DNA of 64,000 bases from Metellina segmentata (taxonomy: Eukaryota; Arthropoda; Arachnida; Araneae; Tetragnathidae). Below are positions 1 through 11,049 of this stretch, piece by piece. Both the position numbers and the translations under genes were made by a program. Position 1 is the stretch's first letter. The number at the start of each line of letters is the position of its first letter. The stretch is taken from the NCBI GenBank assembly GCA_947359465.1, contig OX375876.1, forward strand, positions 63,680,998-63,744,997, given 5' to 3'. The notes beneath the pieces were generated by a model. That model saw only the letters and a program-made list of their open reading frames with translations, was not told the DNA's origin and searched no databases.

Positions 1-174
1 ATTTCCATGGGGTGTTTCTGCTGCTAAAGTTCAAGAATTTCTCATTAACTCCCTGAACGTCAAAATATTTCCAAGCAATGAATTGCTTTTATATCAAAGC
101 ACACTCAATGACACATTTTTAACCATACCTATTGGGAGAAAGAGAAGGAATCCGCTGATTATTTAATCTTTAGG

Positions 175-268
175 AAGGTTTTGGTTCTTTCCTTCTGTTA
201 GAATACCTTGTAAAAAGTTTTTTTTTTCTACTTCCTTTAGAATAGAATCTCTTGAAATAAATAAATAA

Positions 269-308
<40 letters not shown>

Positions 309-770
309 TTCTAATTTCCTTTATAGAATTGAACTCTTAAGAAATATTGTATTTTTTTCCTTTCCATATAATATAATAGGATCCTTAGGAGACAATCTAT
401 TGCACTTTTCCATAGAAACGAATCCTTTGGATATCTACTATTATTATTTTCCTTAGAATATAATTCCATACAGATTTTGTTGCTACTTTACTCATAATAA
501 AACCCTTTATGAATATAATGAACTTTTCATTTCCTTATCATGGAATTGGATTTTTTGGAAAAAAAATTATTGTCCTTCCTTAGAATCGAATTCCTTGGAT
601 ATATTCTATTGTTCCTTTCTTTAGAATATAATTTAGTGCTAAGATTTTGTTGCTTCTTTCCTCAGAATAGAACCCTTTACAAAGATTCTCAACTTTTTCT
701 TATATTTAATAGAACAGAGTTTTTTAGAATCATTTTGGAAAATTCTGTTAGTCCTTTCCTAAGAGTGCTG
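175..770. repeat. Degenerate ~41-bp tandem repeat with ~166-bp higher-order period
   Basis: Imperfect units of about 41 bases built around the core TTCCTTAGAATAGAATCC can be followed through about 13 copies. Successive units differ, but every fourth unit resembles the one four before it. The unit at 406 matches 572, 447 matches 614, 487 matches 655 and 530 matches 696, which gives a ~166-bp higher-order block seen twice. It is interrupted by the AT microsatellite at 255-304. No gene is visible here; the small open frame at 540-776 is just this repeat read through. Confidence 0.6.
255..304. repeat. (AATA)n/(AT)n microsatellite
   Basis: Four or five AATA units run directly into about 16 AT dinucleotides. 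The tract lies inside the degenerate 41-bp array. Confidence 0.95.
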
Positions 771-1067
771 CAGTAACCCGATTGAAAGAATAACTTCAGG
801 GTTTTGAATTTGAATCCAACCAAAGGCAGTCATGCTCAAAGAGAGGTGATGCGCGTTAAATCTGTCGTTGTTTCAAATGTCATGATTTTGGAATGGCGGG
901 GCAGTTTGGAGAGTGGGATGCCATCTCAGGTGTGACCACGTCATCCAATCGCGATTCAAAATGATGTGGTTTACTTGAATTTTTCCTTTGTCCAATGAAA
1001 TTGTGTTTGATTGCTGACCGTAGACAACAGCCCGTTGTGTTTCTAATGTGAAATGTTAATTCTATAC
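771..1067 (+). mobile_element. tRNA-derived SINE, older subfamily, interrupted in its tail
   Basis: The copy begins with a decayed tRNA-like head containing TTTGAATCCAACC in place of a B box. It continues through the family body (CGTTAAATCTGTCG, GTTTGGAGAGTGGGATGCC, CAGCCCGTTGTGTT) to the 3' end GTTAATT. The tail is split by the hAT-like element that starts at 1068 and seems to resume at about 1935 (TTATATACCAACC). Confidence 0.75.
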
Positions 1068-1934
1068 CAGGGGTGGCCATAGCGAGGCTCTCTTATGTGA
1101 GTGGCGCGGCTCCTATGCAATAAAATGTATGTATGTAATATGTTAAATTAAAACTGATTAAGGTTCAACAGAAGTAATTATGTTGTTCCATTTCTTGTTT
1201 TAAAGTTATTGAAATACATGAAAATTAAAAAAAATATTTAAAAACATAAAAGTTACAAAGTTATTCAAAAATATAAAAACTAAAATTAAAACTTATCAAA
1301 AAAAAATATTGTTCTGATTCTATCCAAACAAGTTTGTAAAGAAAATTTTTAAATAATTACAGATGCTTGTGGATGCTTTAGGAATGTTGTCCATCTTAGC
1401 AGTCAACTGCCTAATGTTTGCTTGATAACTTGTTAGGGCAATTACTTTGAGAGCTCACCAGCAGCAGGGTTTTTCGTTAGCTATTCTCTTTTGAGAGGAG
1501 GATATGAAAAAACAAAACAACTTTCAAAATCAAAATTGACCTTCTCTTTTACGATCATATTGGAACAAGCAAAAGATATTTCAAAACAACAATTTCTTAC
1601 GTTTCTGAGCTTTATTACGTGTGCGACTCGTGCGACGAACGTTGTCAAACCAAGTCTTACTTGTCAAAGCGATAATGTGAGGTTTCCTACACATTTCTTA
1701 TGCTGCATGCCTTGCTTTGAGTCAAAGTTGTGTCGGCTAAGAAAGCAACAGTATTGTGTTTCAGCTATGAATCACGCTAACCGGGAGGGGGGATCAGTAG
1801 ATAAACTTTAAAAAAATTTAATTAATTTTCAATTTCCTAGTGTTTTTTTTTATTAAATATAAATCAATGGCTCTTTCAAATAATCTTTCCTGACATGTGG
1901 CTTCCAAAGGAAGTGTAGCTGCCCCTCCCCCCTG
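1068..1934. mobile_element. hAT-like DNA transposon remnant (867 bp) with 8-bp target duplication
   Basis: The left end is CAGGGGTGGCCATAGC. The right end, read on the other strand, is CAGGGGGGAGGGGCAGC, so both ends start CAGGGG as in many hAT elements. The flanking octamers are TTCTATAC (1060-1067) and TTATATAC (1935-1942), which match at 7 of 8 positions; an 8-bp duplication is the hAT hallmark. The inside is AT-rich with one 106-codon open frame (1491-1811) in which I recognise no transposase motif, so this is probably a non-autonomous or internally decayed copy. It sits in the 3' tail of the SINE on its left. Confidence 0.6.
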
Positions 1935-2006
1935 TTATATACCAACCAATCAATTTGTATCATATACATTACATTTTATTTAGTTTCGTGGTAGATAGAT
2001 AGGTAG

Positions 2007-2285
2007 TTAATTAACTTCGCATGGGTGAAACACAGTGAGGTTCTGGCCACAATCTGGGATCAATTCCGAATGGAAAAATTCAAGAACAATACCTCGTAAT
2101 TTAGAACCATGGTAAGATGACGAGGTCAAAACCTGAGATGGCGCCCCACTCTCTAAACGTCCACACCACGCTAGCGGGAGGACACTTGGGGTCAAGGCAG
2201 ATTTCATACGCACCATTCCCCCGTGTACTTGACAGTTTTTCACTGCACTGAATTCACAATCCCCCAGTTGCACTTCCAACTATGC
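2007..2285 (-). mobile_element. tRNA-derived SINE, older subfamily, minus strand
   Basis: Read on the minus strand it holds the family blocks: GTTTAGAGAGTGGGGCGCC, then a motif near TTACCATGGTTCTAAATTAC, then the 3' block near CACTGTGTTTCACCC. The body is about 75-80% similar by eye to the younger copies, so it is an old insertion. Confidence 0.75.
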
Positions 2286-2569
2286 TACCACTGTAAAACA
2301 TTAGACAAAGCATATAAATACCGTCAAGTCCCCTATTTGAGCCGAAACTTTAAACATAAAACTTCCTTTTTATTAAAATAACATCATATTCACCAATTCA
2401 TAAATATGGAAATGTTCTTCCAATGAAATTGTTATAACCCGAATCAAGGCTTGTATAACTCGAAACGCATTAAACCAAGCAGTGAGAATTGAAGCATTTG
2501 GAAAATTGCCTCATTTAAAAGAAACTAACTACATTTGAAATTAATTGGTTGATGAATCACAATAAACAA

Positions 2570-3020
2570 ATGTCCCATTCCGAACGCTAATATCCCCGTT
2601 ATGTAGTCTCCCATCCTCTGCTGTTGGGCGAGAAGAGAGCACAATGCGACAACAATCAAACAGCTCTGATGTAGTTTCGGAATTGGTAACAATGGATCCC
2701 TCCAGTAATAGCCACTATTTCGCCATTTACAGACACAGGAAAGGCAAATGAAGCTCTTTATGCTCGTCCTGAAAAGCATTGTCTTCGGGAACGCAAACGT
2801 GCCTCCCGTTGTAAAGGGAACTGAAGACAAAGGCGGCCCCATGATGGACTAACAGCGCGCAAAAATGCAGTTTAAGAAGCGATGTCTCATGAATCTTTAT
2901 TGTCTCGATCATTCGTCCATTTCGTCAATCAAGCTGCTAGAAGACCGTCCGCTCAATTGGTTTGAACCAAAGTACCCCTTTTCCATTACTGGCGAAACAA
3001 TCCCGAAGAAAATTATGGAT
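2570..3020. other. Higher-GC, non-repetitive island
   Basis: This stretch has noticeably more balanced base composition and higher complexity than its AT-rich surroundings. Short open frames run on both strands (for example 2525-2842 minus and 2865-3047 plus), but none has a recognisable domain. It could be an unrecognised exon or conserved regulatory DNA. Confidence 0.3.
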
Positions 3021-3194
3021 TGTATCGACACGCGCACTAATATGTGAGCCACACAAAATTGGACAAGTCGCAGGAAACCTGTAATTTTGTACAGTATTTT
3101 GCTAGGTATTATGTAACACAGATAACGTGATTAGCTTAGGAATGAAGCTTATCGATGTTTCAACATGGTAGATTTTGGTCTGCCAAAAAGATCT

Positions 3195-3503
3195 TGCCGA
3201 AGTAGCCAGGTTTTAAGAGTAGCGGATCAGAAAACGAAGGGATGCGAGTTCGACACGCGGTCCAATCAAACACCATTATATTTGTTGGGGCTGGTGTATC
3301 TTAAATATGTCATGGCCATAAATGTCCTCACTTGGGTATGATGTGGAAGTTTCGAGAAAGCCCACTCAGGTCTCAATCTCTTCTGACCATAGTTCTAAAT
3401 TGCGTGATATTGTTCTCGGATCTTTCTATTACGTGATTGCACACGGAGCGTAGTCAATAGCCCATTGTGTTGATCCAGTGCGACACTAATTAACCACCTA
3501 CCT
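3195..3503 (+). mobile_element. tRNA-derived SINE, older subfamily
   Basis: A head with GCGAGTTCGACACGCGG (B-box-like) is followed by the body and the 3' end CAATAGCCCATTGTG ... ACCACCTACCTAC. The ACCTACC tail marks the older subfamily. A second, 5'-truncated copy follows immediately. Confidence 0.75.
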
Positions 3504-3507
3504 ACAA

Positions 3508-3835
3508 CGAGAGTGGGATGCCTGTTCAGGTATTGATCTCGTCGTCTGACCGTGGTTCAAAATCAGGAGACATCGTCCTTGGATCTTTCGCTACGTGAAT
3601 GATCCCGGACCATCGCCTCATCTGACCGTGGTTCAAAATTACGAGGTGTTGTCCTCGAATCTTTCCCTTAAGGGACTGATTCCGGACCGTCGTCAATAGC
3701 CCGTTGTGTTGCTCTAGTACGACGTTAACAAAAATTACCAATTACCAATTACCCGGACCATCGCCAATAGCTCGCGAGTTACTCTAGTCGCTTGTTGATC
3801 CAGTACAACTTTAATTAACTACCTACTTATCTTTG
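3508..3835 (+). mobile_element. 5'-truncated older SINE carrying a nested younger SINE fragment
   Basis: The copy starts in mid-body (GAGAGTGGGATGCC) and runs to CCCGGACCATCGCC at 3604-3617. It is then interrupted by the younger fragment. It resumes with CGGACCATCGCCAATAGC and ends in AATTAACTACCTAC. Confidence 0.8.
3618..3751 (+). mobile_element. Younger SINE 3' fragment inserted with 12-14-bp target duplication
   Basis: This is the last ~130 bases of the younger SINE, from TCATCTGACCGTGGTTC to a tail of repeated ATTACCA. It is flanked by direct repeats CCCGGACCATCGCC at 3604-3617 and 3752-3765. The layout shows a 5'-truncated retroposition event into a pre-existing older SINE, and it fixes the relative age of the two tail types. 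Confidence 0.85.
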
Positions 3836-5590
3836 CATAAATGCTAATAGTGGTTATTTCCGTGCTGTAGAACGTACGTTAACGAGCGTACGTCACGAAT
3901 GTAGATGTACTTTAACGAAAAATAGATGTGCTTTTAATATTTAGGTTCAATTCACGATCAGAGTAAAGCATAGTCTTGTTATCTAACATTCTCAAATACA
4001 CTTATCTGGAACCACAAGTGTTGTAGCAGTTTAGATAGTATATCGAAATAGATGCAGTATCTAGTTTACAAAAATAAGAAAATTTTCATTGACAAATAAA
4101 ATAAACCCGGAAAAATTATTTTAATGTTATTTTATTTATTTATATGCACGTATTTGGAAAGAGTTACATTATCTAGCTTTACAAAGTTATATATTTATGT
4201 GTATGTATAAAAATATTTTATTTTTCAAGTTTATGATCATGCGATTACAGGATATATATCTTAATACGTGAAGTTTCAACAAGATCTTTGAAGTATAATT
4301 GATTTCCTAAATTTTACAAGAACATACCAACAAAAATTTTTACTTCAAATTAGAATGAATATTAAATTAATCAATATAATTTTTGTAGTGCTTTATGAGA
4401 TTTTATTTTCTGTTCCTTTAAGGTTTCCAAGAAAATCCGTTTCTTCTGAGGCAGTTTTGTATATTCGTCAACTTAAATTTACAAGATACGATATCTCACT
4501 AGCTAAATCTGCAAAAAGCCATTTTTTTAAGTATGTTTTATTTGTTTATAATATTATACTGATAATCCCTACAACAGAAAATATTATGCAAGCAACGCAA
4601 TAAAGGAATTAAGTGAAAACAAAATTAACAATTTTTACCTGTTACAGTCCCACTCAAAAGGAAACAAAATTGCGTGATCCGTAACCATACAATTATGTTT
4701 CTTTTATCTGTTGTGGCATATGTATTTTTACACATGCTGATTTGAGCTATGCTTCTCAACTGTCTTACACCAGAAGTAAGTGCTTCAGCCTTCTTTTTCT
4801 AGAACAAAACCATTTATTTAGTATTCAACAGATCGAAGTTAATATAAGCAATAGATAATGAAAATCACGAAAAAGATGTTTTAAAGAAACAACAAATATT
4901 GTCGCAAAACATAAAAATGCAAATACTTTCTCAAGAGAGCGAATTTCGTTGGAGTTAATAAACAGTTTTGTTAGATATTTAACAAAAAACCGCTTAATTT
5001 ACTTAGTAAAAAAAATTCCTTAGATTCAAGTAAATTTGCTCAATTGAACATGGTAAAAACAACGTTTGCAAAGTACATATATTTGAACAACAAAAGAAAA
5101 CAACAGCAAATATATTTTGAATACTTTAAGCTTGTCGGACTTCGCTGCTGTGTTGCTCCAATGTGATGTAAGCTTCCTACCTGTGTGACTTTACAAACAT
5201 ATATATTTTTATCTATCAACATGTTAGATTTTCTTTTTTCGAACTATACCAATTTGGTTTACATCACAGTATTTTAAGGAATGTTTTTATTCCAGCAAGA
5301 ATGATTTTTTTTTGTCTAAATGCAATATAAATATTAGTATGAACACATTATAGCTATGCTTTTAGTTGAAATAAATTGTAATAGAAGCTGTTCTCGTCCA
5401 ATACAAGGTTTTATTTGTGTTAATTTGCAAAACATTGCCTTCGAAGACAAAGTGCTAGAATTATAAAGGTTTGGAAAAACATTTTTTGTCTTTTTACTGG
5501 CGCCACTCATAAAAGCAAGTAGTTTCGATATTTAATGAAGACGTGGAGTTAGTCAAAAAATCGTACATTCAGTGATGATGAATAATTAAT
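3836..5590. other. AT-rich stretch, nothing recognised
   Basis: Long A and T runs with scattered stop codons in all frames. No element ends, splice-site pairs or repeats were identified. Confidence 0.6.
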
Positions 5591-5737
5591 TTATTACGTA
5601 TCTCTTCAAGCAACTGTTTTGGCATTTAGATAGTACAAAATATTTTTATCAGTTAGTCATCAAGAAAATAAATGTGTTTAAAATAAGTACTGGTATTTGT
5701 TTTTCCCTATATTTTCGATATTATTGTAAATCTCAAG

Positions 5738-5812
5738 TGGAAGAATTTGAGTGTAGATTTGAAAATACCACTGAAATAAATGAATCAAAGCAGAAGTGCT
5801 TCTTTGATTATG
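5738..5812 (+). CDS. Possible internal exon with strong 5' splice site
   Basis: An open stretch reads EEFECRFENTTEINESKQKC and continues FFDYG. It ends in G|GTGAGTAA, an excellent 5' splice site. The putative 3' splice site (CTCAAG at 5732-5737) is weak, and the frame is open upstream back to about 5590. No ATG is present, so it would be internal. I recognise no family. The downstream duplicated block carries two candidate 3' splice sites of matching phase. This may be chance. Confidence 0.2.
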
Positions 5813-5820
5813 GTGAGTAA

Positions 5821-6242
5821 ACTAATTATTTCATTAACAGTTATGTCAGCACACAATTACTCGTACTTACACTACAATTAACGACATTTTTTATTTTTAG
5901 AGTAAGCCACATTTTTAATTCTTTATATTCTTAATTTTTTAGTTAAATTTGTTTCTCATGTAAATAATACGGAGATTTGGCTCTGAATTAATATCGACTT
6001 TCAGGCATTTTTTGTGCAAAAATAGATCATCAAGGACAACTAATTATTTCATTAACAGTTATGTCAGTACACAATTACTCGTACTTACACTACAATTAAC
6101 GACATTTCTTATTTTTAGAGTAAGCCACATTTTTAATTCCTTATATTCTTAATTTTTTAGTTAAATTTGGTTCTCATGTAAATAATACGGAGATTTGGCT
6201 CTCAATTAATATCGACTTTCAGGCATTTTTTGTGCAAAAATG
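5821..6242. repeat. 218-bp-period tandem duplication
   Basis: Bases 5821-6024 and 6039-6242 are two copies of the same ~204-bp sequence with about six substitutions and no internal gaps. They are separated by 14 bases. Each copy ends with ATCGACTTTCAG|GCATTTTTTG, a good 3' splice-site-like motif (junctions 6004/6005 and 6222/6223). The duplication starts 8 bases after the candidate 5' splice site at 5813. Confidence 0.9.
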
Positions 6243-6264
6243 GATCGAATAAGCAGAATAAGAC

Positions 6265-6445
6265 CTAATTTCCTTAACCATCTAAGTAGTTTCAACGAGA
6301 TACCTCGTCCATTAACATTCAAAGCAGTTTTGCTAATGACGAGATATCTCGTCACCAGGATATTGACGATTTTTTAATGATAATTAGATTTATATCTGGT
6401 AAGTCTTTTTCTAATTACGAAATATCTCTTCTATCATGATCTAGT
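6265..6445 (+). repeat. Dispersed palindromic GACGAGATATCTCGTC family, copy a
   Basis: The copy begins near TAAGTAGTTTCAACGAGA and holds about three loosely repeated ~45-base units. One contains ATGACGAGATATCTCGTCA, a perfect palindrome in its core. Related copies lie near 8.7, 13.0, 32.2 and 58.8 kb. Confidence 0.65.
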
Positions 6446-6458
6446 CAGTTTTCTTCTA

Positions 6459-6600
6459 CTGAGTGGGGTGCCAGCTCAGGTGTTATAACGTTATCTTACC
6501 GTGGTTCAAAATTACGAGGTGTCCTAGGATCTTTCTGATCCGGATCGCCAGTAGTCCGTTGTGTTGCTCCAGGGCGACGTTAATTAAAATACCTACCTAT
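6459..6600 (+). mobile_element. SINE 3' fragment, older subfamily
   Basis: It starts at GAGTGGGGTGCCAGCTCAGG and continues to AGTCCGTTGTGTTGCTCC and a tail AATACCTACCTATC. The copy is 5'-truncated. Confidence 0.8.
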
Positions 6601-7258
6601 CTTCTCTAGTATAAGCCTGCATGGGCGTTTAGATATACATCCATAAGAACTGCTATTAAAATAAATACTAATAAAAATTATTATTATATTGTGTAAGAGT
6701 AAAATAAGTGCAAGAACTGCTATCATTGACACAACAATCAACTTCATTTAGTACATTGAATGTTTCATTGTATTGTTAGACTTAGTTTCGGAAAGAAGAT
6801 CCCCCAAATATATTTTTTAATTGTTATCAGTTTTCAAACCTGACTTTTTTTATACGATTTAAAACAAGGACATCAAACTCGCAGAATACAATTCAATTTG
6901 ATTAGAATTTTTAAAACACTGATGCATTGTGTAGACAGATATGTATTTTCTCGCAAAATGTTTACCTTGAAGATATGTAAGCTTTCATTTCAATGAGGAA
7001 AAACATACTGATTATGAAATGTCGTCATTCATTTTCTGTGGTCTGATGCAAATATTTATTTGTCACGCATGCCCTTTGTGTATACCTCTTCTGAGTTTTT
7101 AGCTACTCATCAGAACGCGTTCTTATTTTTCTCATTATTCTAACCTAAAGGCGGAGTGACAAAGGGTAGCAAATATAACAAATTGCTACATACCTATACT
7201 GGCATTTAATTGGAAAAGACGTGTTTCACTAATTAACTTCTAAAACCTTTTGTTTCAG

Positions 7259-7315
7259 GCTAAGAATAGAGAACGGAAATTAGCAAGAGGGAAAATTAGG
7301 AAGTCGCAATGGTGA
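7259..7315 (+). CDS. Candidate terminal exon (last 18 codons plus stop)
   Basis: CCTTTTGTTTCAG is a good polypyrimidine tract and 3' splice site directly before 7259. In phase 0 the frame reads AKNRERKLARGKIRKSQW and then TGA. An AATAAA signal at 7418-7423 lies about 100 bases after the stop and is followed by GT-rich sequence, which fits a short 3' untranslated region. The peptide is strongly basic. I do not recognise the protein, and upstream exons were not found. With only 18 codons, coincidence is possible. Confidence 0.35.
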   Translation, partial: AKNRERKLARGKIRKSQW

Positions 7316-7417
7316 CAAAAGAAATACAATTACCATAAATCACTTTTTAGCATGGAATAATGTTTGACAGGTATTTTTCATCTTTTCTCCTCAAGCAAAG
7401 TTTTGATTTGTGGTTGT

Positions 7418-7423
7418 AATAAA
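7418..7423 (+). terminator. AATAAA polyadenylation signal after the 7259-7315 exon candidate
   Basis: A canonical hexamer lies ~103 bases past the TGA, with a GTGTGT-containing stretch about 40 bases further on. In DNA this AT-rich the hexamer alone is weak evidence. Confidence 0.3.
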
Positions 7424-7429
7424 CCTCTT

Positions 7430-8280
7430 GTATAAGTCAAAAAAAGTTAGGCAGTGTGTCAAGTCATTGCCATAAATACATTTTATTTATATATGTTCTA
7501 AACAATGATCTTCATTACAGTGTACTTTTACTCGCGAATGAGTTTTCCATTTCTTTATCACTGTAATTATGCTATTTTTTATTATTAAATATGCACATTT
7601 TTGTGGTATGCATGAATGAATGCATGTACTAAACAGTATATTTATTTTCCGGAAGACCAGTTGTAATACAAAGTAAATATTGTTTTATGTGGTAAACAAT
7701 GAAAATTGCCTTTCTGATTTTTTTGTTTTTCGAAAGTAACAGCATTGTCAGTATAAATTACTATGGAGCTGTATTTTATGTAAGTACAAATCATTTTGGT
7801 GATAATATCGACTTTGAATAATCGATTTTATGAGTCAGTTTTTGAGAAAAAAAATTACATATGAGGTTTTATTGGCTTACTGTGTGAATTTTTCTAAGTC
7901 AGAAGCATTGTAAAGTATGCACTGCTTGTTCTTTAGTTTGAGTCTAAATTTTTCCTAATTTCGTTTTTAAAGTCCATTTTAAGATCTCCGATATTAATAA
8001 CTCATATCTGCAGTAATATTTCCCCCTAGGGCGCTTAATATAGATAACATTTATCTTAAGACTATTGAGATATGTATGAGATTATTGATTGAGTTTTGAG
8101 TTTAAGTATGATTACCATAGTATTTTTTTTCCGAACTGCAGCTCTCTTTATTAGATTACGTGATGCTTTTTCTTGTTTTCATGAGTCATATTTATATCAA
8201 TTCTTCACTAGATGAAAAAGAATCGAAATGCATCTTTCTTTCTATTAGTTGATAGGCTCTATTACCATTTCTTTGCTACA
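7430..8280. other. AT-rich stretch, nothing recognised
   Basis: No repeats, element ends or credible frames were seen. From about 8290 to 8480 the composition becomes more balanced, but still without a frame. Confidence 0.5.
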
Positions 8281-8679
8281 TGAATGTTAATAAGAGCGTC
8301 CTCCATTGAAGAAACTATGAGAATTTCGGGAACCCATAAACTCTTTGAACGTTGAGATGGAGCAAAAACTCTAGATCTACAAACACCAGTATTCACTGAA
8401 ATGAACCAATGCTGAGGCCCGCGTGCTCCTTTTACAGCATTTCGCGTAGGCTGACATCACCCACGTGAAGTTCGTTTATCAAGGTCACGCCAATTTAAAA
8501 GGATAAATTATTACAACAGCATACGAAACTACATATATACAATTTATTATGAGAATTAAACAAAATTTAAGTCATAAATTGTGAAAAAAATGTTTTGATA
8601 AAATCTGCACACCCATGCAGGAAAGAGGACTTTTCTTTGGAAAATCCTAACTATAGTCGTTCAACTTCTCAACTCTCTT

Positions 8680-8790
8680 GGTGGTTGCCTACACGAGGCA
8701 TCTCGTCATTAGCATAAGTGTCAGATCGTGATGGCCGAGATATCTCGTCAAAACCACTTGGAAAGTTAGTAATTGATTCTTTATTATTTA
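8680..8790 (-). repeat. Dispersed palindromic family, copy b
   Basis: It contains ACGAGGCATCTCGTCATTAG and GGCCGAGATATCTCGTCAAA. It ends AACCACTTGGAAAG, the same edge seen inverted at the start of copy a. Confidence 0.6.
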
Positions 8791-9418
8791 ATTTTGAATT
8801 AAAAGCATCCACTATCAGAGTCAGCGCAATCTTGGTGACATGAATACCGGTGCTTCGAAATTTCCAAACAAATTTAAAAAGGAAATATTAAACACAGAAT
8901 TAAACCATATTCAGCCTATGGATGTACGTTATCTGTATTTGCTAGAGGGATTTGTTCTTCCTCTTCTTCAGGCCAGCTATGTTAGCCTTATTTTAGGTGC
9001 CTTTTCGAGTTCCGTGGGTCTTGACACGATTGCTGAGATCCATACATTTAGCATATGAGGCAGATGACTGAAGTGGACTACCACTGCGAGATTGTATCAT
9101 GAACGGTACCCTGAAAAGTACCCTACGACATACCGGAAAATGTTATGGATACAGACATGATACTAGTCGATGATGGTCGATGTGTCTCCTTCAAAAGAGC
9201 TCCAACTCTTTACATGCTTCAAAACTATCAGGCGACTTACGGCTGTCTGCACAATTCCATGTTACACCGTGGATTAACGATAATCCCCGGGTAATCCCCG
9301 GGTTCAAACAGCAGTTGGTAGGTTTAAATCGGCGAATTAACTCTCAATTCAGTGTTACGCATGCGCAGTACTATTTTTTTTTTGCGAAAGAAGCGAGATA
9401 TACTATAAATAAAACAAA

Positions 9419-9613
9419 ATGGACGACATACTTCATTTTGTGCTAAATTGCAGTATTCTTGCGACGACACGCATTCAACCGATCTTATATGAATCGGAAC
9501 AAGAACGTTATTACATTTTCAATAAAATAGATATGCCCAGATGTGTTCTGGTTCGAACTATGTTCTGGCTTGCCAGAGTAGTACCCAATGAGAGAACAAA
9601 CCGTAGAATATGA
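9419..9613 (+). CDS. Small open frame with TATA-like and good start context
   Basis: A 64-codon frame starts at AAAATGG and begins MDDILHFVLNCSIL. ACTATAAATA lies ~20 bases before the ATG, which is too close for an ordinary TATA box with an untranslated leader. About 55 bases before the ATG is ACGCATGCGCAGT, a motif often seen at DNA-transposon ends. The frame ends in TGA and shows no known domain. It could be the start of a decayed transposon gene or chance. Confidence 0.2.
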   Translation: MDDILHFVLNCSILATTRIQPILYESEQERYYIFNKIDMPRCVLVRTMFWLARVVPNERTNRRI

Positions 9614-10589
9614 CCAAGGCAGATGCAAATTCGTCGTGAAATAAAATTTATTTTGTTGATTTTTTTCCGAAAATGAAAGAAAATTGACCGTGCAAGTTGC
9701 TTTACTTTAACACCAACGCACACCCGTACTGACAGGTACAAAGATAATCGGATTATATTCATTTGTCAAGGCACAGTGCACAATTATTTCTTGCAAATTT
9801 TAGGTTTCCATAAAAATCCAATTTTAAATTAAATACATTTCCATTTTTTTACCCATTTTTTCACACATCGAGGTATTTAAGGGTTAGCTTTTAAATTACT
9901 TTTAAAATATTGGCAAACGTTACTCAATTCGGATGATGTTTTAAACGCTATAAACCTGTTAAATTTTACTATGCAATAATAATTATTAAAATTGGTAAAG
10001 AAAATAAACTCTTTTTTTTTTTTTCAAAATGGACTTACACCACTTTCAAAAATAATGCCTCTAATACTTACTAACTGTCGTTTCTGCACTTTAGCGTTTC
10101 CACTTTCAAATCCAGTAAACTTATATTTTACTAGATTGTGTGGGTTCAAAAGAACATTCAAAAATATACTGCTCGAGCAGTTATTTTTATGAAGACTAAG
10201 AACTGTTTCAAGTATCCATTGAATCCCCACACACATCGTAGCTAATATCAAATGGAATCTAACTTTAGGGGAAGGATGCCGTGGTTTAAAAAAATGAGAC
10301 TCGAAAACATGTCATTTAAAAAAATTACGGGTTACCGAACTATACCCGTTATATCAAGGTAATGCGTAGCAAATGTAGGATTCTAACATATGGGATTATT
10401 CAAGGGAACGGATCACTGGACTCTTCCTCAAATATATTTGGCGTGAGAATCAATACATGAAGTTTGTTGAATCAGCGTGATTAAAAGTTTCGTTCATCAG
10501 TCTGAAAAAATAAGCAGAGATAGTCTAGAAACATTCAAAACCATCTTTAAAGAATCTCATTTAAAAATAAAGCACTTTAGATTAAGCTA

Positions 10590-10760
10590 GTAGGTAGATA
10601 GTTGAGTTTATATCATACTGAAGCAACACAGTGAGCTATTATCAACTATCTTCAGGGTCAATGCGGAAAGGAAAGATCCGAAGATGAAACCTAGATCCGA
10701 GGATGACACTATCCAAAGAGGACACCTACAGAATCAGTTTACGAGGTCAACACCTGAATA
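10590..10760 (-). mobile_element. Decayed SINE fragment, minus strand
   Basis: The tail complement GTAGGTAGATAGTT is followed by GCAACACAGTGAGCTATT, then AGGAAAGATCCGA and CGAGGTCAACACCTGA. This is the family order read from the 3' end, with an internal duplication around GATCCGA. Confidence 0.6.
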
Positions 10761-11049
10761 TCCAACCTGATATACCCAATCTTAAAACCCCCTCTGAACT
10801 TGAGACATGTGTGGCCAAGATCGATTCACCGGGCACCAGACATACACGACAGTCTTTGATAGGATCGAATCTGCTAAAGTGGAGATTCATAACCCTCCGG
10901 TTACAAATCCATAACTCTAGCAACTAGATACCGCCTACTCTGAGTGTAAAAAGGAACTTAAAAGAGAGTTCCCTCCGTGAAATTAATTTCCGAATAGGTG
11001 CTTTTTCAAACAAAGCCCTCTTTTAAAATAAACGCGCTTTGATATGGTA

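Noticed and set aside
1491..1811. 106-codon frame as hAT transposase
   Set aside because: It lies within the hAT-like element, but I see no BED finger or dimerisation motif, so no coding call is made.
8840..9058. 72-codon frame starting MNTGASKFPNKF, with a pyrimidine tract and CAG at 8950-8971
   Set aside because: Composition is protein-like, but the strong splice-acceptor-like tract lies inside the frame, contradicting an intact single-exon gene. No family was recognised.
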